The notes beneath the pieces were generated by a model. It worked only from the letters and a program-made list of their open reading frames with translations. It was not told the origin of the DNA and searched no databases. A stretch of 64,000 nt of DNA from NCBI GenBank assembly GCA_044224605.1, contig JBGAKC010000013.1, forward strand, positions 56,386-120,385, written 5' to 3'. This stretch comes from UBA7672 sp044224605 (GTDB lineage Bacteria; Pseudomonadota; Alphaproteobacteria; Caulobacterales; Hyphomonadaceae). A program made the position numbers and the translations under genes. This document shows positions 41,569 to 50,055 of the stretch, piece by piece. Every line of letters begins with the position of its first letter. Position 1 is the first letter of the stretch.

Positions 41569-42819
41569 TCAGTTCGGAACGATGCGGAGGATCGAGCCGT
41601 TGGGCGCGTCGGTGACGAGATAAAGCAGGCCATCGGGGCCCTGGCGGACGTCGCGGATGCGTTCGCAGCGATCACGCAGGAGCTTCTCCTCGGCGATGAC
41701 GCGCCCCTGTGCATTGAGCTCGAGGCGGACGAGCTGCATGCCCGAGAGACCGCCGGCGAAGAGGCTGCCTTTCCACTTGGGAAGCTTGTCGCCCGTGTAG
41801 AAGGCGAGGCCCGAGAAGGCTACGGACGGCGTCCAGAAATAGACGGGCTGTTCGAGGCCATCCTGCTTGGTGAGGCCGTTGTTGAGCAGCTTGCCGTCAT
41901 TGTCGCGGCCATAGCTGATGAGCGGGAAGCCATAATTCTTGCCGCGTTCGATGCGGTTGAGTTCATCCCCGCCGCGCGGCTCGTTCTCGATGATCCAGAG
42001 ATCCTGCGTGCCCGGCATGAACGCCATGCCCTGAGGATCGCGTACGCCGACAGCGTAGACCGTGGGATCGGCGGCCGGATCGGAGAGGAAGGGATTGGAT
42101 TTCGGCGTCGTGCCGTCCGTGTTGATGTGCAGCACCTTGCCGTTGGGGCTCCTGGTTGACTGGGCGCTGTTGTAGGGCGTGATGATGTCGGCGGTGATAG
42201 CGAAGAGTGAGCCGTCCTTCGCCTGCAAGAGGCGGCGCGGGACCATTGCGGTCCCTTCCTTCAGCACGTGCAGGTCGCTGATCGATTTTTCGTCGTCGGA
42301 GAGTTTGGCGCGGGCGATGTAGCCCGTGTTGGAACCGCCGGCCGGGGTCGAGACGTAGGCGAGATAGATCGTGCGGTTCTTCGCGAAATCCTTGTCAATG
42401 ATGACGTCGTGCATGCCGAAGAGCGGGATGGACGATTTGATGTAGGGCGAGCCCGTGATCGTCTCGGACACTTTGCCGTCCGGCGTGACGGTGCGGAGGC
42501 CGCTGCCGCGAATGGTGACGAGCATGTGGCCGTTAGGCAGGAAGGCGAGGGCCCAGGCATTGGGCAGGCCCGTGGCGACCGTTTCGACGTGGAAGGCCTG
42601 TGTGCTCGTGACGCGATGGGCGCGGGTCTGGTCGGGGACAAGCGGTGTGGGGCGATAATCATCGCCCGCATTGCGCGGCACGCCACACTTTTCGAGGCTG
42701 AGCTGGTCTTCCTCATAGGTCTTCGCAAGCTGTTCAGGCGTCGGCTTGGGCGGCGAGACCTGGGCGAAGGCGGGTGCGGCCAGCACAAGGCAGGCGGCCG
42801 CAAGCAGCAGGCGTTTCAT
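41569..42819 (-). CDS. PQQ-dependent glucose/sorbosone dehydrogenase-like protein
   Basis: 416 aa. Signal peptide LLLAAACLVLAAPAFAQ. The soluble six-bladed beta-propeller of the GSDH family is visible: GLPNAWALAFLPNGHMLVTI (blade 1), GMHDVIIDKDFAKNRTIYLA, VGVRDPQGMAFMPGTQDLWI with ENEPRGGDELNRIERGKNYG and final YLVTDAPNGSILRIVPN. Some members are PQQ aldose sugar dehydrogenases; others do not bind PQQ. GGGAG lies upstream of ATG 42819. It is 64 nt upstream of the small exported gene on the same strand. Confidence 0.9.
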   Translation of the reverse strand: MKRLLLAAACLVLAAPAFAQVSPPKPTPEQLAKTYEEDQLSLEKCGVPRNAGDDYRPTPLVPDQTRAHRVTSTQAFHVETVATGLPNAWALAFLPNGHMLVTIRGSGLRTVTPDGKVSETITGSPYIKSSIPLFGMHDVIIDKDFAKNRTIYLAYVSTPAGGSNTGYIARAKLSDDEKSISDLHVLKEGTAMVPRRLLQAKDGSLFAITADIITPYNSAQSTRSPNGKVLHINTDGTTPKSNPFLSDPAADPTVYAVGVRDPQGMAFMPGTQDLWIIENEPRGGDELNRIERGKNYGFPLISYGRDNDGKLLNNGLTKQDGLEQPVYFWTPSVAFSGLAFYTGDKLPKWKGSLFAGGLSGMQLVRLELNAQGRVIAEEKLLRDRCERIRDVRQGPDGLLYLVTDAPNGSILRIVPN

Positions 42820-42970
42820 GATCATCTCCCCGACGCTGTCTTCGGCAGCATGCAATTCATTTTAGTGGACGCTGCAACGCGCCGCACTTCAAGAGGGCGC
42901 GATGGAGGACTAGAAGCGATTCCTGCATGTCCCGGCGGGTCGCGGGGGCATTGCGGGGAGAGGCGCCGCG

Positions 42971-44311
42971 TTGGACCAGACGACCGACAAACCTGCGCTG
43001 AGCGAAGCGGAGGCTGACGCCGCCTACGACAAGTTTGTCATGGACAATCTCAAGCGGAATTATGCCGGCCACTATGTGCACGGCATGCTCGGCATGACCG
43101 GGTTCCGGCTCGTGAACACGCCGACCTTCGTTCCGGCCTACCTGCATTCGATCTCGGGCTCGGATTTCTGGGTGGGGATCGGCACCAGCCTGCAACAGCT
43201 CGGCGGGATCGTGTCGCCGATCATCGGGGCGCAGCAGATCGAGCATCGCAAGAAGATCCTGCCGGTGTCGGTGACGCTCGGCCTGCTCATGCGTGCGCAG
43301 ATCCTCGGGCTGGCGATATCGGGATGGTTCCTCACGGGCTGGCCGGCGCTGGCGTTTGCGCTGGTGTTCCTGTTCCTGCTCGGCTTCTTCCAGGGGCCGC
43401 AGCGTGTCGCATTCCAGTTGCTGCTGGCGAAGGTGATCCCGATCCGCCTGCGCGGGCGGTTGCAGGCATGGCGCAATCTCACGGGTGGAGGGATCGCGGC
43501 GCTGCTGTCCTATTTCGCCGGCTCCTGGCTGATCGCAAACCATGTGTGGGGCAATGGCTACGCGACGACGTTCTTTCTCGCTTTCGTGCTGACGAGCCTC
43601 GGTCTCTCCGCTCTGCAGATGCTGATGCGTGAGCCCGAGCCGGCGAGCGTGCGCGAACGCAAGAGCCTGCGCGAGCGGATGAAGGATTTCCCGGCGCTGA
43701 TCCGCGACGACAAGGGCTTTGCCTGGTTCATGGTGGCGCGGTCGCTGGCGATGGGATCACGCATCGGGCAGCCCTTCTTCTTTCTCTATGGGACTTATGT
43801 TCTGGGCATCTCGGCGGAGACGCAGCCGGAGATGTTCGGGACGACGCTGGCGATCCTGTCGCTCGCCTATATGGGCGCGGACACGGTGACGAACCTGATC
43901 TGGGGCTATCTCTCGGACAGGCAGGGTTTCCGCTCGACCTTCGTGATCTCGCTGGCGATCAACATTGTGGGCGTTGCGGCGCTGATGATATCGCATTCGA
44001 TCCTGACGCTGGCGGTCGCATTCTTCCTGATCGGCGCGGCGCAGTCTGGCTATCTGATGTCGACCTCGAACATCGTGCTGGAATACGGGCATCGCCACGA
44101 CATCCCGATGCGGATGGCGCTGTCGAACACGGCGCCATGGGGCGCGCTGCCGCCGCTGCTGGGGGCGGGGCTGGTTCTGCTGTGGGGATACGAATCGACG
44201 TTCTACGCAACGCTGGCGACCATGGTGCTCGCGCTCGGCGTGCTGGTTTGGAAGGTGGATGAGCCGCGCAAGCGCGAACGGCGTCATCATGTGGAGCCGG
44301 ATGGCAAGTAG
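42971..44311 (+). CDS. MFS transporter
   Basis: 446 aa with about 12 TM helices, beginning at TTG (MDQTTDKPALSEAEADAAYD). It has a soluble N-terminal stretch of about 35 residues and a long cytoplasmic loop (REPEPASVRERKSLRERMKD) between TM6 and TM7. The motif GYLSDRQGFRSTF after TM8 is the repeat of the MFS A-motif. No substrate signature. It is divergent from the sugar dehydrogenase gene (151-nt gap). No ATG gives a better start, and the TTG keeps the charged N-terminus common to relatives. Confidence 0.85.
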   Translation: MDQTTDKPALSEAEADAAYDKFVMDNLKRNYAGHYVHGMLGMTGFRLVNTPTFVPAYLHSISGSDFWVGIGTSLQQLGGIVSPIIGAQQIEHRKKILPVSVTLGLLMRAQILGLAISGWFLTGWPALAFALVFLFLLGFFQGPQRVAFQLLLAKVIPIRLRGRLQAWRNLTGGGIAALLSYFAGSWLIANHVWGNGYATTFFLAFVLTSLGLSALQMLMREPEPASVRERKSLRERMKDFPALIRDDKGFAWFMVARSLAMGSRIGQPFFFLYGTYVLGISAETQPEMFGTTLAILSLAYMGADTVTNLIWGYLSDRQGFRSTFVISLAINIVGVAALMISHSILTLAVAFFLIGAAQSGYLMSTSNIVLEYGHRHDIPMRMALSNTAPWGALPPLLGAGLVLLWGYESTFYATLATMVLALGVLVWKVDEPRKRERRHHVEPDGK

Positions 44312-44314
44312 GTC

Positions 44315-44422
44315 TCAGTCTTCGCCGCGCGGGTCAGTCGAGGCGGCCAGCCGCCTGTCGGCCTGTTCAAGCAGGTCCTGCAGATTCTCCGGCGTTCGCG
44401 AATCTTTAGATGCAAATTCCAT
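44315..44422 (-). CDS. Small ORF, 35 aa, uncertain
   Basis: From ATG 44422 the minus strand encodes a 35-residue acidic, helical peptide (starts MEFASKDSRTPENLQDLLEQ, then ADRRLAAS). The composition is protein-like, but there is no clear ribosome-binding site and its start codon sits in the stem of the hairpin at 44419-44460. It may be a real small protein or a remnant. Confidence 0.35.
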   Translation of the reverse strand: MEFASKDSRTPENLQDLLEQADRRLAASTDPRGED

Positions 44423-44460
44423 CTGAAGTGGACGCGCAAACGAGCGCGTCCACCAGATGG
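44419..44460. repeat. Long near-perfect inverted repeat
   Basis: Arms CCATCTG-AA-GTGGACGCGC (44419-44437) and GCGCGTCCAC-CAGATGG (44444-44460) pair over 17 bp with a 2-nt AA bulge and a 6-nt loop (aaacga). No T-run follows on either side, so it is not a typical terminator. Confidence 0.8.
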
Positions 44461-44593
44461 CGCGTCGTATCGAGTGATCCTGCCAGTGTGCGGCCATCCG
44501 GGGGTCTGCCTCCTCACCGGCAAGACGCGCGAGGGGCGCCCTGGTTCCATGTCGCCGATGTCGCACTGCGGCAGCGGCGGCGCAAACGAAAAA

Positions 44594-44617
44594 GGGCAGG
44601 CCCGGTCGGGCCTGCCC
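44594..44617 (-). terminator. Terminator after the small exported protein gene
   Basis: A perfect 10-bp stem GGGCAGGCCC/GGGCCTGCCC with a GGTC loop; on the minus strand it is followed by TTTTTCGTTT. Confidence 0.85.
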
Positions 44618-44643
44618 CTCGTCAATCAGGTTGCCTGTGCGGC

Positions 44644-44931
44644 TCACTTGATCTTGGCGAACTCGTCTTCGAGTTCCTTGACCTTGTCGGCCGGGAAGTA
44701 ATCGGGCGCCATTTGCGAGACGGCGTCGATCGTCATTTCGCGGGCCTGCTCGAGCTGCGGCGCGGCGGCGACTTCCGGCAGCACTTTCGTGAAGGCGGCC
44801 TTGGCTTCTGCGTTGTCGAGAATCTGGCCGATAGTCGAGGTCTTGATGGAGAATTTCGGGGCGTCCTGCGCAAGAGCGACAGGCGACAGAGCGACGGCAA
44901 AAGCGGCCGCGGCCACAAGTTTGCGGATCAT
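44644..44931 (-). CDS. Small exported helical protein, function unknown
   Basis: 95 aa. Signal peptide VAAAAFAVALSPVALAQ; mature part about 74 residues, predicted helical and acidic/basic mixed (FSIKTSTIGQILDNAEAKAA ... LEDEFAKIK). GGGAG upstream of ATG and a terminator downstream make it a clean single-gene unit. No family recognised; it could be an envelope-associated protein. Confidence 0.75.
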   Translation of the reverse strand: MIRKLVAAAAFAVALSPVALAQDAPKFSIKTSTIGQILDNAEAKAAFTKVLPEVAAAPQLEQAREMTIDAVSQMAPDYFPADKVKELEDEFAKIK

Positions 44932-45067
44932 GGATAGTGCTCCCTAGCGGCCGGAGAGGTTTGGCCCAGCCATGCGCTCGCCCGTACACGACGGAAAGGA
45001 AACCGTCGAGTACCCGACTGCAGCGGGCGCATTAGCGTTGAGTCATTTTTCCCCGGCGAACGCGGCG

Positions 45068-45742
45068 TCAGCCCTGCGTGAACGCCGATCCGCGGCCATC
45101 CTTCTTGCGGGCTTCCATGTCCGCCAGCAGCACGTTGATCCGGCCGATCAGCTTGTCGATATTGCCGTTATTGCGGTTGAGGAAGCTCTCGAACTGGGCC
45201 TGCTGCTCCTGAGCAAGCCAGAGCGTCGAGCCGCCGAGGTCGATGCCGACATCGCGCACGCGATAGGTCTTGCCGTCCTGGCTCCTCAGCACGTCCCAGT
45301 AGACCTTGGTGTCCTTGCCGGTCTTTGAGCTCTTGATGAGGGTAGCGACTGTCGAACGACGGTCGTCCTCGTCCTTCGATCCGATCACGCGGAGTTTCTC
45401 GCCGCGGAACTCGTCGAAATGAACTTCGTAGACTTCCAGCGCGTAGTTCTGAAAGACCTTGAAGTACTTGTCGAAGTCAGCGTCGCTGATCGACCGGCCG
45501 TTCACGCCGAGCACGCGGCGGGCGATCGTCGGCATGTGGGCGAATTTGTTCATGTATTCGCCGAACTTCATTTCGCGCTGCGCATCGTTCAGCGTCTTGT
45601 CGTTCAGCACCTGAAGGACGGAGTTGGCGTTCGCCTCCACATAGGCTTCGGATTTCTTGTCCGCGAACGCTGCTGGGGTTGCGACGGAGATAAGGGCGGC
45701 TGCTGCGAGCGAGCGCATGCCAAGCTTGCTGAATTTTTTCAT
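45068..45742 (-). CDS. mlaC: MlaC-type phospholipid-binding ABC transport protein
   Basis: 224 aa (from ATG 45742, GGAGG upstream). Signal peptide LAAAALISVATPAAFA. The Ttg2D/MlaC fold appears as FGEYMNKFAHMPTIARRVLG and FQNYALEVYEVHFDEFRGEK, with VRDVGIDLGGSTLWLAQEQQ near the end. The periplasmic carrier moves phospholipids between MlaA-OmpC and the MlaFEDB permease. It follows mlaA by 23 nt on the same strand; the mlaFED permease genes are not in the window. Confidence 0.92.
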   Translation of the reverse strand: MKKFSKLGMRSLAAAALISVATPAAFADKKSEAYVEANANSVLQVLNDKTLNDAQREMKFGEYMNKFAHMPTIARRVLGVNGRSISDADFDKYFKVFQNYALEVYEVHFDEFRGEKLRVIGSKDEDDRRSTVATLIKSSKTGKDTKVYWDVLRSQDGKTYRVRDVGIDLGGSTLWLAQEQQAQFESFLNRNNGNIDKLIGRINVLLADMEARKKDGRGSAFTQG

Positions 45743-45765
45743 GTAAGCCTCCACGTTCGACCCGA

Positions 45766-46506
45766 TCAGAAGTCTAGTTCGCTTTCGGGCACTTTTTCGT
45801 TTTCATTCGGTTTGAGAGGTTGGTTTGCGATGTCCTGCGCCCGCGTACGGTCATACAAACGCCTGACTGTCGTATACGGGTCGATCTGGTTGCGCAGTTC
45901 ATCGACGGATTCGATCGCGCCTTCGCGCGCGTTGATGCCGCCCAGCACGGCGATGCCGAGCCGAATCTCATCATCGCTCTCGAATTCAGGATAGTTCAGG
46001 GGATTGAGCGCCATGTCGCCGCCTTTGCCGAACACATCGCGCGGGTTCGACGGCCCGAGGAAGGGCAAGACCAGATAGGGTCCCGACTCGACGCCCCAGG
46101 CGCCGAGCGTCTGGCCGAAATCCTCCCTCGTGCGCTGGATACCCATGGCCGAGGCCGGATCGAAAATGCCGGCGAGTCCGATGGTTGAATTGATGACGAA
46201 GCGGCTGACGGTTGCGCCGGCGTCCGGCAGCTTGCCCTGCAGGACGTGGTTCACCGCGGTCAGCGGCTCGTTGAGATTCCCAGTGAAATTGCCAACGCCT
46301 TCGCGGATGGGTTCGTTGGTCACGGCGCGATAGCCGTAGGCGACAGGCTCGATGACGGCTTTGTCCACGCCCTCATTGAAGGCGAACATTTGCCGGTTGA
46401 AGTCCTCGTAGGGATCATCGGGGTTGGGCCCGGTTACGCAGGCCGAAAGAGACAGTGTCGCCAGCGCGGAGAGTGCGCCAGGCAGGGCGGCCATTCTGTT
46501 CGTCAT
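45766..46506 (-). CDS. mlaA: MlaA/VacJ outer-membrane lipoprotein
   Basis: 246 aa. Lipobox LSLSACVTG. Conserved MlaA blocks are DPYEDFNRQMFAFNEGVDKA, NFTGNLNEPLTAVNHVLQGK, STIGLAGIFDPASAMGI and EDFGQTLGAWGVESGPYLVL-PFLGPS. It removes outer-leaflet phospholipids and hands them to MlaC. Start ATG 46506 has GGGAG 10 nt upstream. The C-terminus has an acidic extension (NENEKVPESELDF). Operon with mlaC. Confidence 0.94.
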   Translation of the reverse strand: MTNRMAALPGALSALATLSLSACVTGPNPDDPYEDFNRQMFAFNEGVDKAVIEPVAYGYRAVTNEPIREGVGNFTGNLNEPLTAVNHVLQGKLPDAGATVSRFVINSTIGLAGIFDPASAMGIQRTREDFGQTLGAWGVESGPYLVLPFLGPSNPRDVFGKGGDMALNPLNYPEFESDDEIRLGIAVLGGINAREGAIESVDELRNQIDPYTTVRRLYDRTRAQDIANQPLKPNENEKVPESELDF

Positions 46507-46541
46507 TATCAGGCGCTCCCACATGGGTCGGGTCGATATGT

Positions 46542-46576
46542 GTACGGCTTCCGTACCGGTCAACACCCGTTGACTT
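46542..46576 (-). promoter_or_regulatory. Candidate mlaA promoter with inverted repeat
   Basis: On the minus strand a TTGACC and a CATATC about 17 nt apart sit upstream of mlaA. The spacer contains GTACGG-CTT-CCGTAC (46542-46556), a perfect 6-bp inverted repeat that could be an operator. Confidence 0.35.
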
Positions 46577-46665
46577 GTGATACCCAAGTAAACGTTGAGG
46601 GAGCATTTCCTGGGTCTGAGTGTGGCGACAACAGCATTTCAGGACAAATGGCGAGACTTGAAAAT

Positions 46666-46695
46666 CATATAAGGATATGCATATATCTTTATATG
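46666..46695. promoter_or_regulatory. 30-bp A/T-rich palindrome at the start of the methionine regulator gene
   Basis: CATATAAGGATATGC (46666-46680) and ATATATCTTTATATG (46681-46695) pair at 12 of 15 positions. The right end includes the putative ATG (46693). A/T-rich palindromes of this type are typical ArsR-family operators; the ArsR-methyltransferase encoded just downstream is the likely ligand (inference). Confidence 0.6.
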
Positions 46696-47670
46696 GGATT
46701 TGCAGCGCTGTCCGTTCTGGTCCAGCAGCTACGCGCCGCCGGTGAGGTGACGCGAGCCCGGATTCTTGCGCTTCTGGCCCATGGCGAGCTTTCCGTGGGC
46801 GAGCTTGCCCTGGTTCTGAACCAGAGCCAGCCCCGCCTGTCGAGACATCTCAAATTCCTGACCGGAGCGGGACTTGTCGAGCGTTTGCCAGAAGGGGCGT
46901 GGGTATTCTACCGCCTGCCGGCGGAAGGGCGGGCGCGGGCGCTGGTGGATACGCTCAATGCGGCCATCGATCCGGAAGATGCCGACATCCGCCGTGACCG
47001 GGCGCGCCTGGCGGAGGTGAAGTCAGAACGGGCAGACGCCGCCGAGGACTATTTCTCCCGCGTGGCGGATGATTGGGACCAGCTCCGGGCGCTGCATTAT
47101 TCCGAGGCCGACATCGAGAAGGCGGTGCTGACTGCGGCGGGTCCGGGCCCGTTCGACATGGTGATCGATTTCGGCACCGGCACGGGGCGGATGCTGGCCC
47201 TGTTCGCCGGCAAGGCGCGTCGCGTCGAGGGCATCGACCTGTCGCATCAGATGCTGACGGTCGCTCGCTCGAAGCTTCAGGAGGCGGGCGCTGGAAATGC
47301 GTCCGTGCGGCACGGCGATGCAACGGCCTCACCCTATCCGGACGCCTGTGCGAATCTCGTGATCATCCATCAAGTCCTGCACTTCCTTGACGATCCGGCG
47401 CGGGCGCTGGTCGAGGCGGCGCGCGTGCTCAAGCCTGGCGGCAGGCTGGTGGTCGTCGAGTTTGCGCCACACACGCTTGAGCATCTGCGGACCGATCATG
47501 CGCACCGCCACCTCGGCGTGAGCGAAAGCGATCTTGGCCGGTGGGCGGAGAAGGCGGGCCTTGCAGTCAAATCGGCGCGGACCTTCAGGTCGCCCGATGG
47601 CGACAAGGGGATCGCGGTCATGGTTTGGTCGGCCGATAGCGTTAAGTCGGCCAAGAGGTCGGCGGCATGA
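46693..47670 (+). CDS. ArsR-type regulator fused to a SAM-methyltransferase domain
   Basis: 325 aa from ATG 46693 (an alternative ATG at 46648, with AGGA before it, adds 15 residues). An ArsR winged HTH occupies about residues 8-75 (LRAAGEVTRARILALLAHGE ... NQSQPRLSRHLKFLTGAGL). A class I methyltransferase domain begins near 150: VIDFGTGTGRMLALFAGKARR, then VEGIDLS, ASPYPDACANLVIIHQVLHF and LKPGGRLVVVEFAP. Regulators of this type sit upstream of metF/metH in alphaproteobacteria and may sense SAM/SAH through the methyltransferase fold (inference). The stop overlaps the metF start (ATGA). Confidence 0.87.
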   Translation: MGFAALSVLVQQLRAAGEVTRARILALLAHGELSVGELALVLNQSQPRLSRHLKFLTGAGLVERLPEGAWVFYRLPAEGRARALVDTLNAAIDPEDADIRRDRARLAEVKSERADAAEDYFSRVADDWDQLRALHYSEADIEKAVLTAAGPGPFDMVIDFGTGTGRMLALFAGKARRVEGIDLSHQMLTVARSKLQEAGAGNASVRHGDATASPYPDACANLVIIHQVLHFLDDPARALVEAARVLKPGGRLVVVEFAPHTLEHLRTDHAHRHLGVSESDLGRWAEKAGLAVKSARTFRSPDGDKGIAVMVWSADSVKSAKRSAA

Positions 47671-48533
47671 ACAACGCGCCAAAAGTCTCTTTCGAATTCT
47701 TCCCGCCGAAGACGCCGGAGATGGAAGAGAAGCTGTGGGATTCCGTCCGCCGGCTCGAGCCGCTGCGGCCAGACTATGTCTCGGTGACCTATGGCGCGGG
47801 CGGCTCCACGCGCGAGCGGACCCACGCGATCGTGCGCAGGATGGCGCAGGAGACGTCACTGAAGCCGGCGGGCCATATCACCTGCGTGGCGGCGACCCGC
47901 GATGAAATCGATCAGGTGCTGCGCGATTACTGGGATGCCGGCGTGAAGCGCATCGTGGCGCTGCGAGGCGATCCAACGACAGGCATCGGCACGAAATACG
48001 CGCCGCATCCGGGCGGATATGCCTATGCAAGCGATCTCATCGCGGGTGCGCGCAAGATCGCGGATTTCGACATCTCGGTTGGCTGCTATCCGGAAGTGCA
48101 TCCGGATGCTTCCTCGCTGAGCGCCGAGATCGACAATCTGAAACGCAAGTTCGACGCCGGCGCGACGCGGGCGATCACGCAGTTCTTCTTCTATCCTGAT
48201 GTGTACTTCAAATTCCTCGACAAGGCGCGCGAGGCCGGCATCATCCAGCCGATCGTGCCGGGCATCATGCTGCAGTCCAACTTCAAGGGCCTGAAGCGCA
48301 TGGCGGACCTGTGCGCGACGTCGATCCCTGCGCGGATCGCGGAACTCTATGATGGCCTCGACAATGATGCAGAGACGCGTGACCTCGTTACAGCGCATGT
48401 CGCGGCCGAGCTGTGCAATCGCCTGGCCGAGCAGGGCGTCGACCACTTCCATTTCTACACCATGAACCGGGCGGGCCTGTCGCTTTCGACGTGCCGTCTG
48501 CTCGGCATCAAGCCGGAGGCCCGGAAGCAATGA
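47667..48533 (+). CDS. metF: Methylenetetrahydrofolate reductase
   Basis: 288 aa. PKVSFEFFPPKTPEMEEKLW is the N-terminal strand with the catalytic Glu (FEFFPP). FAD-binding blocks: YGAGGSTRERTHAIV, LRGDPTTG, ISVGCYPEVHPDA and AITQFFFYPDVYFKFLD, then VPGIMLQSNF. It reduces methylene-THF to methyl-THF for methionine synthesis. It overlaps the regulator gene upstream and the metH N-part downstream, both as ATGA, so one transcript is clear. Confidence 0.96.
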   Translation: MNNAPKVSFEFFPPKTPEMEEKLWDSVRRLEPLRPDYVSVTYGAGGSTRERTHAIVRRMAQETSLKPAGHITCVAATRDEIDQVLRDYWDAGVKRIVALRGDPTTGIGTKYAPHPGGYAYASDLIAGARKIADFDISVGCYPEVHPDASSLSAEIDNLKRKFDAGATRAITQFFFYPDVYFKFLDKAREAGIIQPIVPGIMLQSNFKGLKRMADLCATSIPARIAELYDGLDNDAETRDLVTAHVAAELCNRLAEQGVDHFHFYTMNRAGLSLSTCRLLGIKPEARKQ

Positions 48534-49594
48534 CGAGGCAGGAGCGCATTGCAAAGCTGAAGCAGATCGCCAAGGAGCGGATCCTGATCCTGGACGGATC
48601 GTGGGGCGTCATGTTCCAGAAGATGGGCCTGCAGGAGGCGGACTATCGCGGGGAGCGCTTCAAGGATCATCCGGGCCAGCTCAAGGGCAACAACGATATC
48701 CTGTGCCTGACGCGGCCGGATCTCGTGGCCGAGCTGCACACGATGTATTTCAACGCCGGCGCCGACATTTCTGAGACGAATACCTTCTCCGCGACGGTGA
48801 TCGCGCAGGACGACTACAAGCTCGACGCCAAGGCCGTGCGCGACATCAACCTTGAAGGTGCGCGCATCGGGCGGAGGATCGCCGACGCGTTCACGGCGAA
48901 GGAGCCGAACAAGCCGCGTTTCCTCGCCGGTTCGATCGGGCCGCTGAACAAGATGCTGTCGATGTCCTCGGACGTGAACGATCCGGGCGCGCGGCTGGTC
49001 GACTTCGATGAGGTCTATCACGCCTATCGCGACCAGATCCGCGCGCTCAACGAGGGCGGGGTGGACCTGTACCTGATCGAGACGATCACCGACACGCTGA
49101 ACTGCAAGGCGGCGATCAAGGCGATCATGGATCTCGAGGCCGAGGGGCTCGAGAAACTGCCGATCTGGATCTCCGGCACGATCACCGACCGGTCAGGCCG
49201 CACTCTGTCGGGCCAGACGGCGGAAGCGTTCTGGAATTCGGTGAAACATGCCAAGCCGTTCGCGGTGGGCTTCAACTGTGCGCTCGGCGCCGACCTGATG
49301 CGGCCCTTCGTGGCCGAGATGGCGCGTGTGGCGGACACGCTGGTCGCGGCCTATCCGAATGCCGGCCTGCCGAATGCTTTTGGCCAGTATGACGAGCAAC
49401 CGCACCAGACGGCGCACGAGCTGGAGGACTGGGCGAAGGAAGGGCTTGTGAACATCCTGGGCGGCTGCTGCGGCACCACGCCGGATCACATCAGGCACGT
49501 CGCTGAATCGGTGGCGGGGATAAAGCCGCGGCAACCGTCAGAGCGACCGAAGGCTCTGCGCCTGGCCGGTCTTGAGCCTTTCGAACTGGCGTAG
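48530..49594 (+). CDS. metH: Methionine synthase part 1: homocysteine-binding domain (split MetH)
   Basis: 354 aa corresponding to the N-terminal (Hcy) barrel of cobalamin-dependent methionine synthase. ILDGSWGVMFQKMGLQEADY ... NADISETNTFSAT-like (GADISETNTFSATVIAQ), FLAGSIGPLNK, and the zinc ligands in VGFNCALGADLM and ILGGCCGTTPDHI are present. The protein stops at AGLEPFELA, just where a one-piece MetH runs on into the pterin domain. ATG 48530 overlaps the metF stop. The remaining domains are encoded 1.5 kb downstream. Confidence 0.94.
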   Translation: MTRQERIAKLKQIAKERILILDGSWGVMFQKMGLQEADYRGERFKDHPGQLKGNNDILCLTRPDLVAELHTMYFNAGADISETNTFSATVIAQDDYKLDAKAVRDINLEGARIGRRIADAFTAKEPNKPRFLAGSIGPLNKMLSMSSDVNDPGARLVDFDEVYHAYRDQIRALNEGGVDLYLIETITDTLNCKAAIKAIMDLEAEGLEKLPIWISGTITDRSGRTLSGQTAEAFWNSVKHAKPFAVGFNCALGADLMRPFVAEMARVADTLVAAYPNAGLPNAFGQYDEQPHQTAHELEDWAKEGLVNILGGCCGTTPDHIRHVAESVAGIKPRQPSERPKALRLAGLEPFELA

Positions 49595-49633
49595 TTCCGG
49601 GCTAGTGTCCGGATAGTTCCGTCAGGAGACGAG

Positions 49634-50047
49634 ATGTCTGCTCAAGCTGCCAGGCCGGGGGGGAATCTTTCCATCGCGCTTCCTGCGGAGGTGGATACAG
49701 ACCTGCGCCACGCACATGGCGGCGATTTCAGGTCGATGACGTACGAACAGCTCGTCGAGCGCTACAATCGCTTCAGACGCAATGAAGGACGGCTTGCCAG
49801 CCCTGCCGGGTCGCGTCAGGGGTTCAAGGCGTTGATTGCGCTACAAAGCAGGATTCTCGAGGCCGAACCGGGCCGGTGGCCGGGCTTCACCGGACCGAAT
49901 GTCAAATACTTCGACGTGCAGAATTCGGCGGGCCTGCGTCAGCGCGCGATCGACCACAAAGAGGATCCGCCGCTGCGACGTTTGCGGGTGCATGACACAA
50001 CGAAGGATCAGAACGAGGTCTTCGCTGTGCTCGGAAGGGGCGACTGA
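49634..50047 (+). CDS. Hypothetical protein within the metH interval
   Basis: 137 aa, soluble, no signal peptide. It starts with a Pro/Gly-rich stretch and has FRSMTYEQLVERYNRFRRNE and FKALIALQSRILEAEPGRWP, suggesting two helices, and a polar C-terminal region (LRQRAIDHKEDPPLRRLRVH). It is 39 nt after metH part 1 with GGAG upstream. No family recognised. Confidence 0.55.
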   Translation: MSAQAARPGGNLSIALPAEVDTDLRHAHGGDFRSMTYEQLVERYNRFRRNEGRLASPAGSRQGFKALIALQSRILEAEPGRWPGFTGPNVKYFDVQNSAGLRQRAIDHKEDPPLRRLRVHDTTKDQNEVFAVLGRGD

Positions 50048-50055
50048 GGGCGAAC

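Noticed and set aside
44315..44989. Long minus-strand frame covering the exported 95-aa gene and downstream
   Set aside because: Composition (Arg-rich, alternating) is that of a shadow frame. The 95-aa gene with signal peptide, ribosome-binding site and terminator explains the region better; only the last 35 codons look protein-like and are listed separately.
48413..49594. An earlier start for metH part 1 (48413)
   Set aside because: Those residues overlap metF in another frame; the ATG at 48530 gives the ATGA overlap and the family start.
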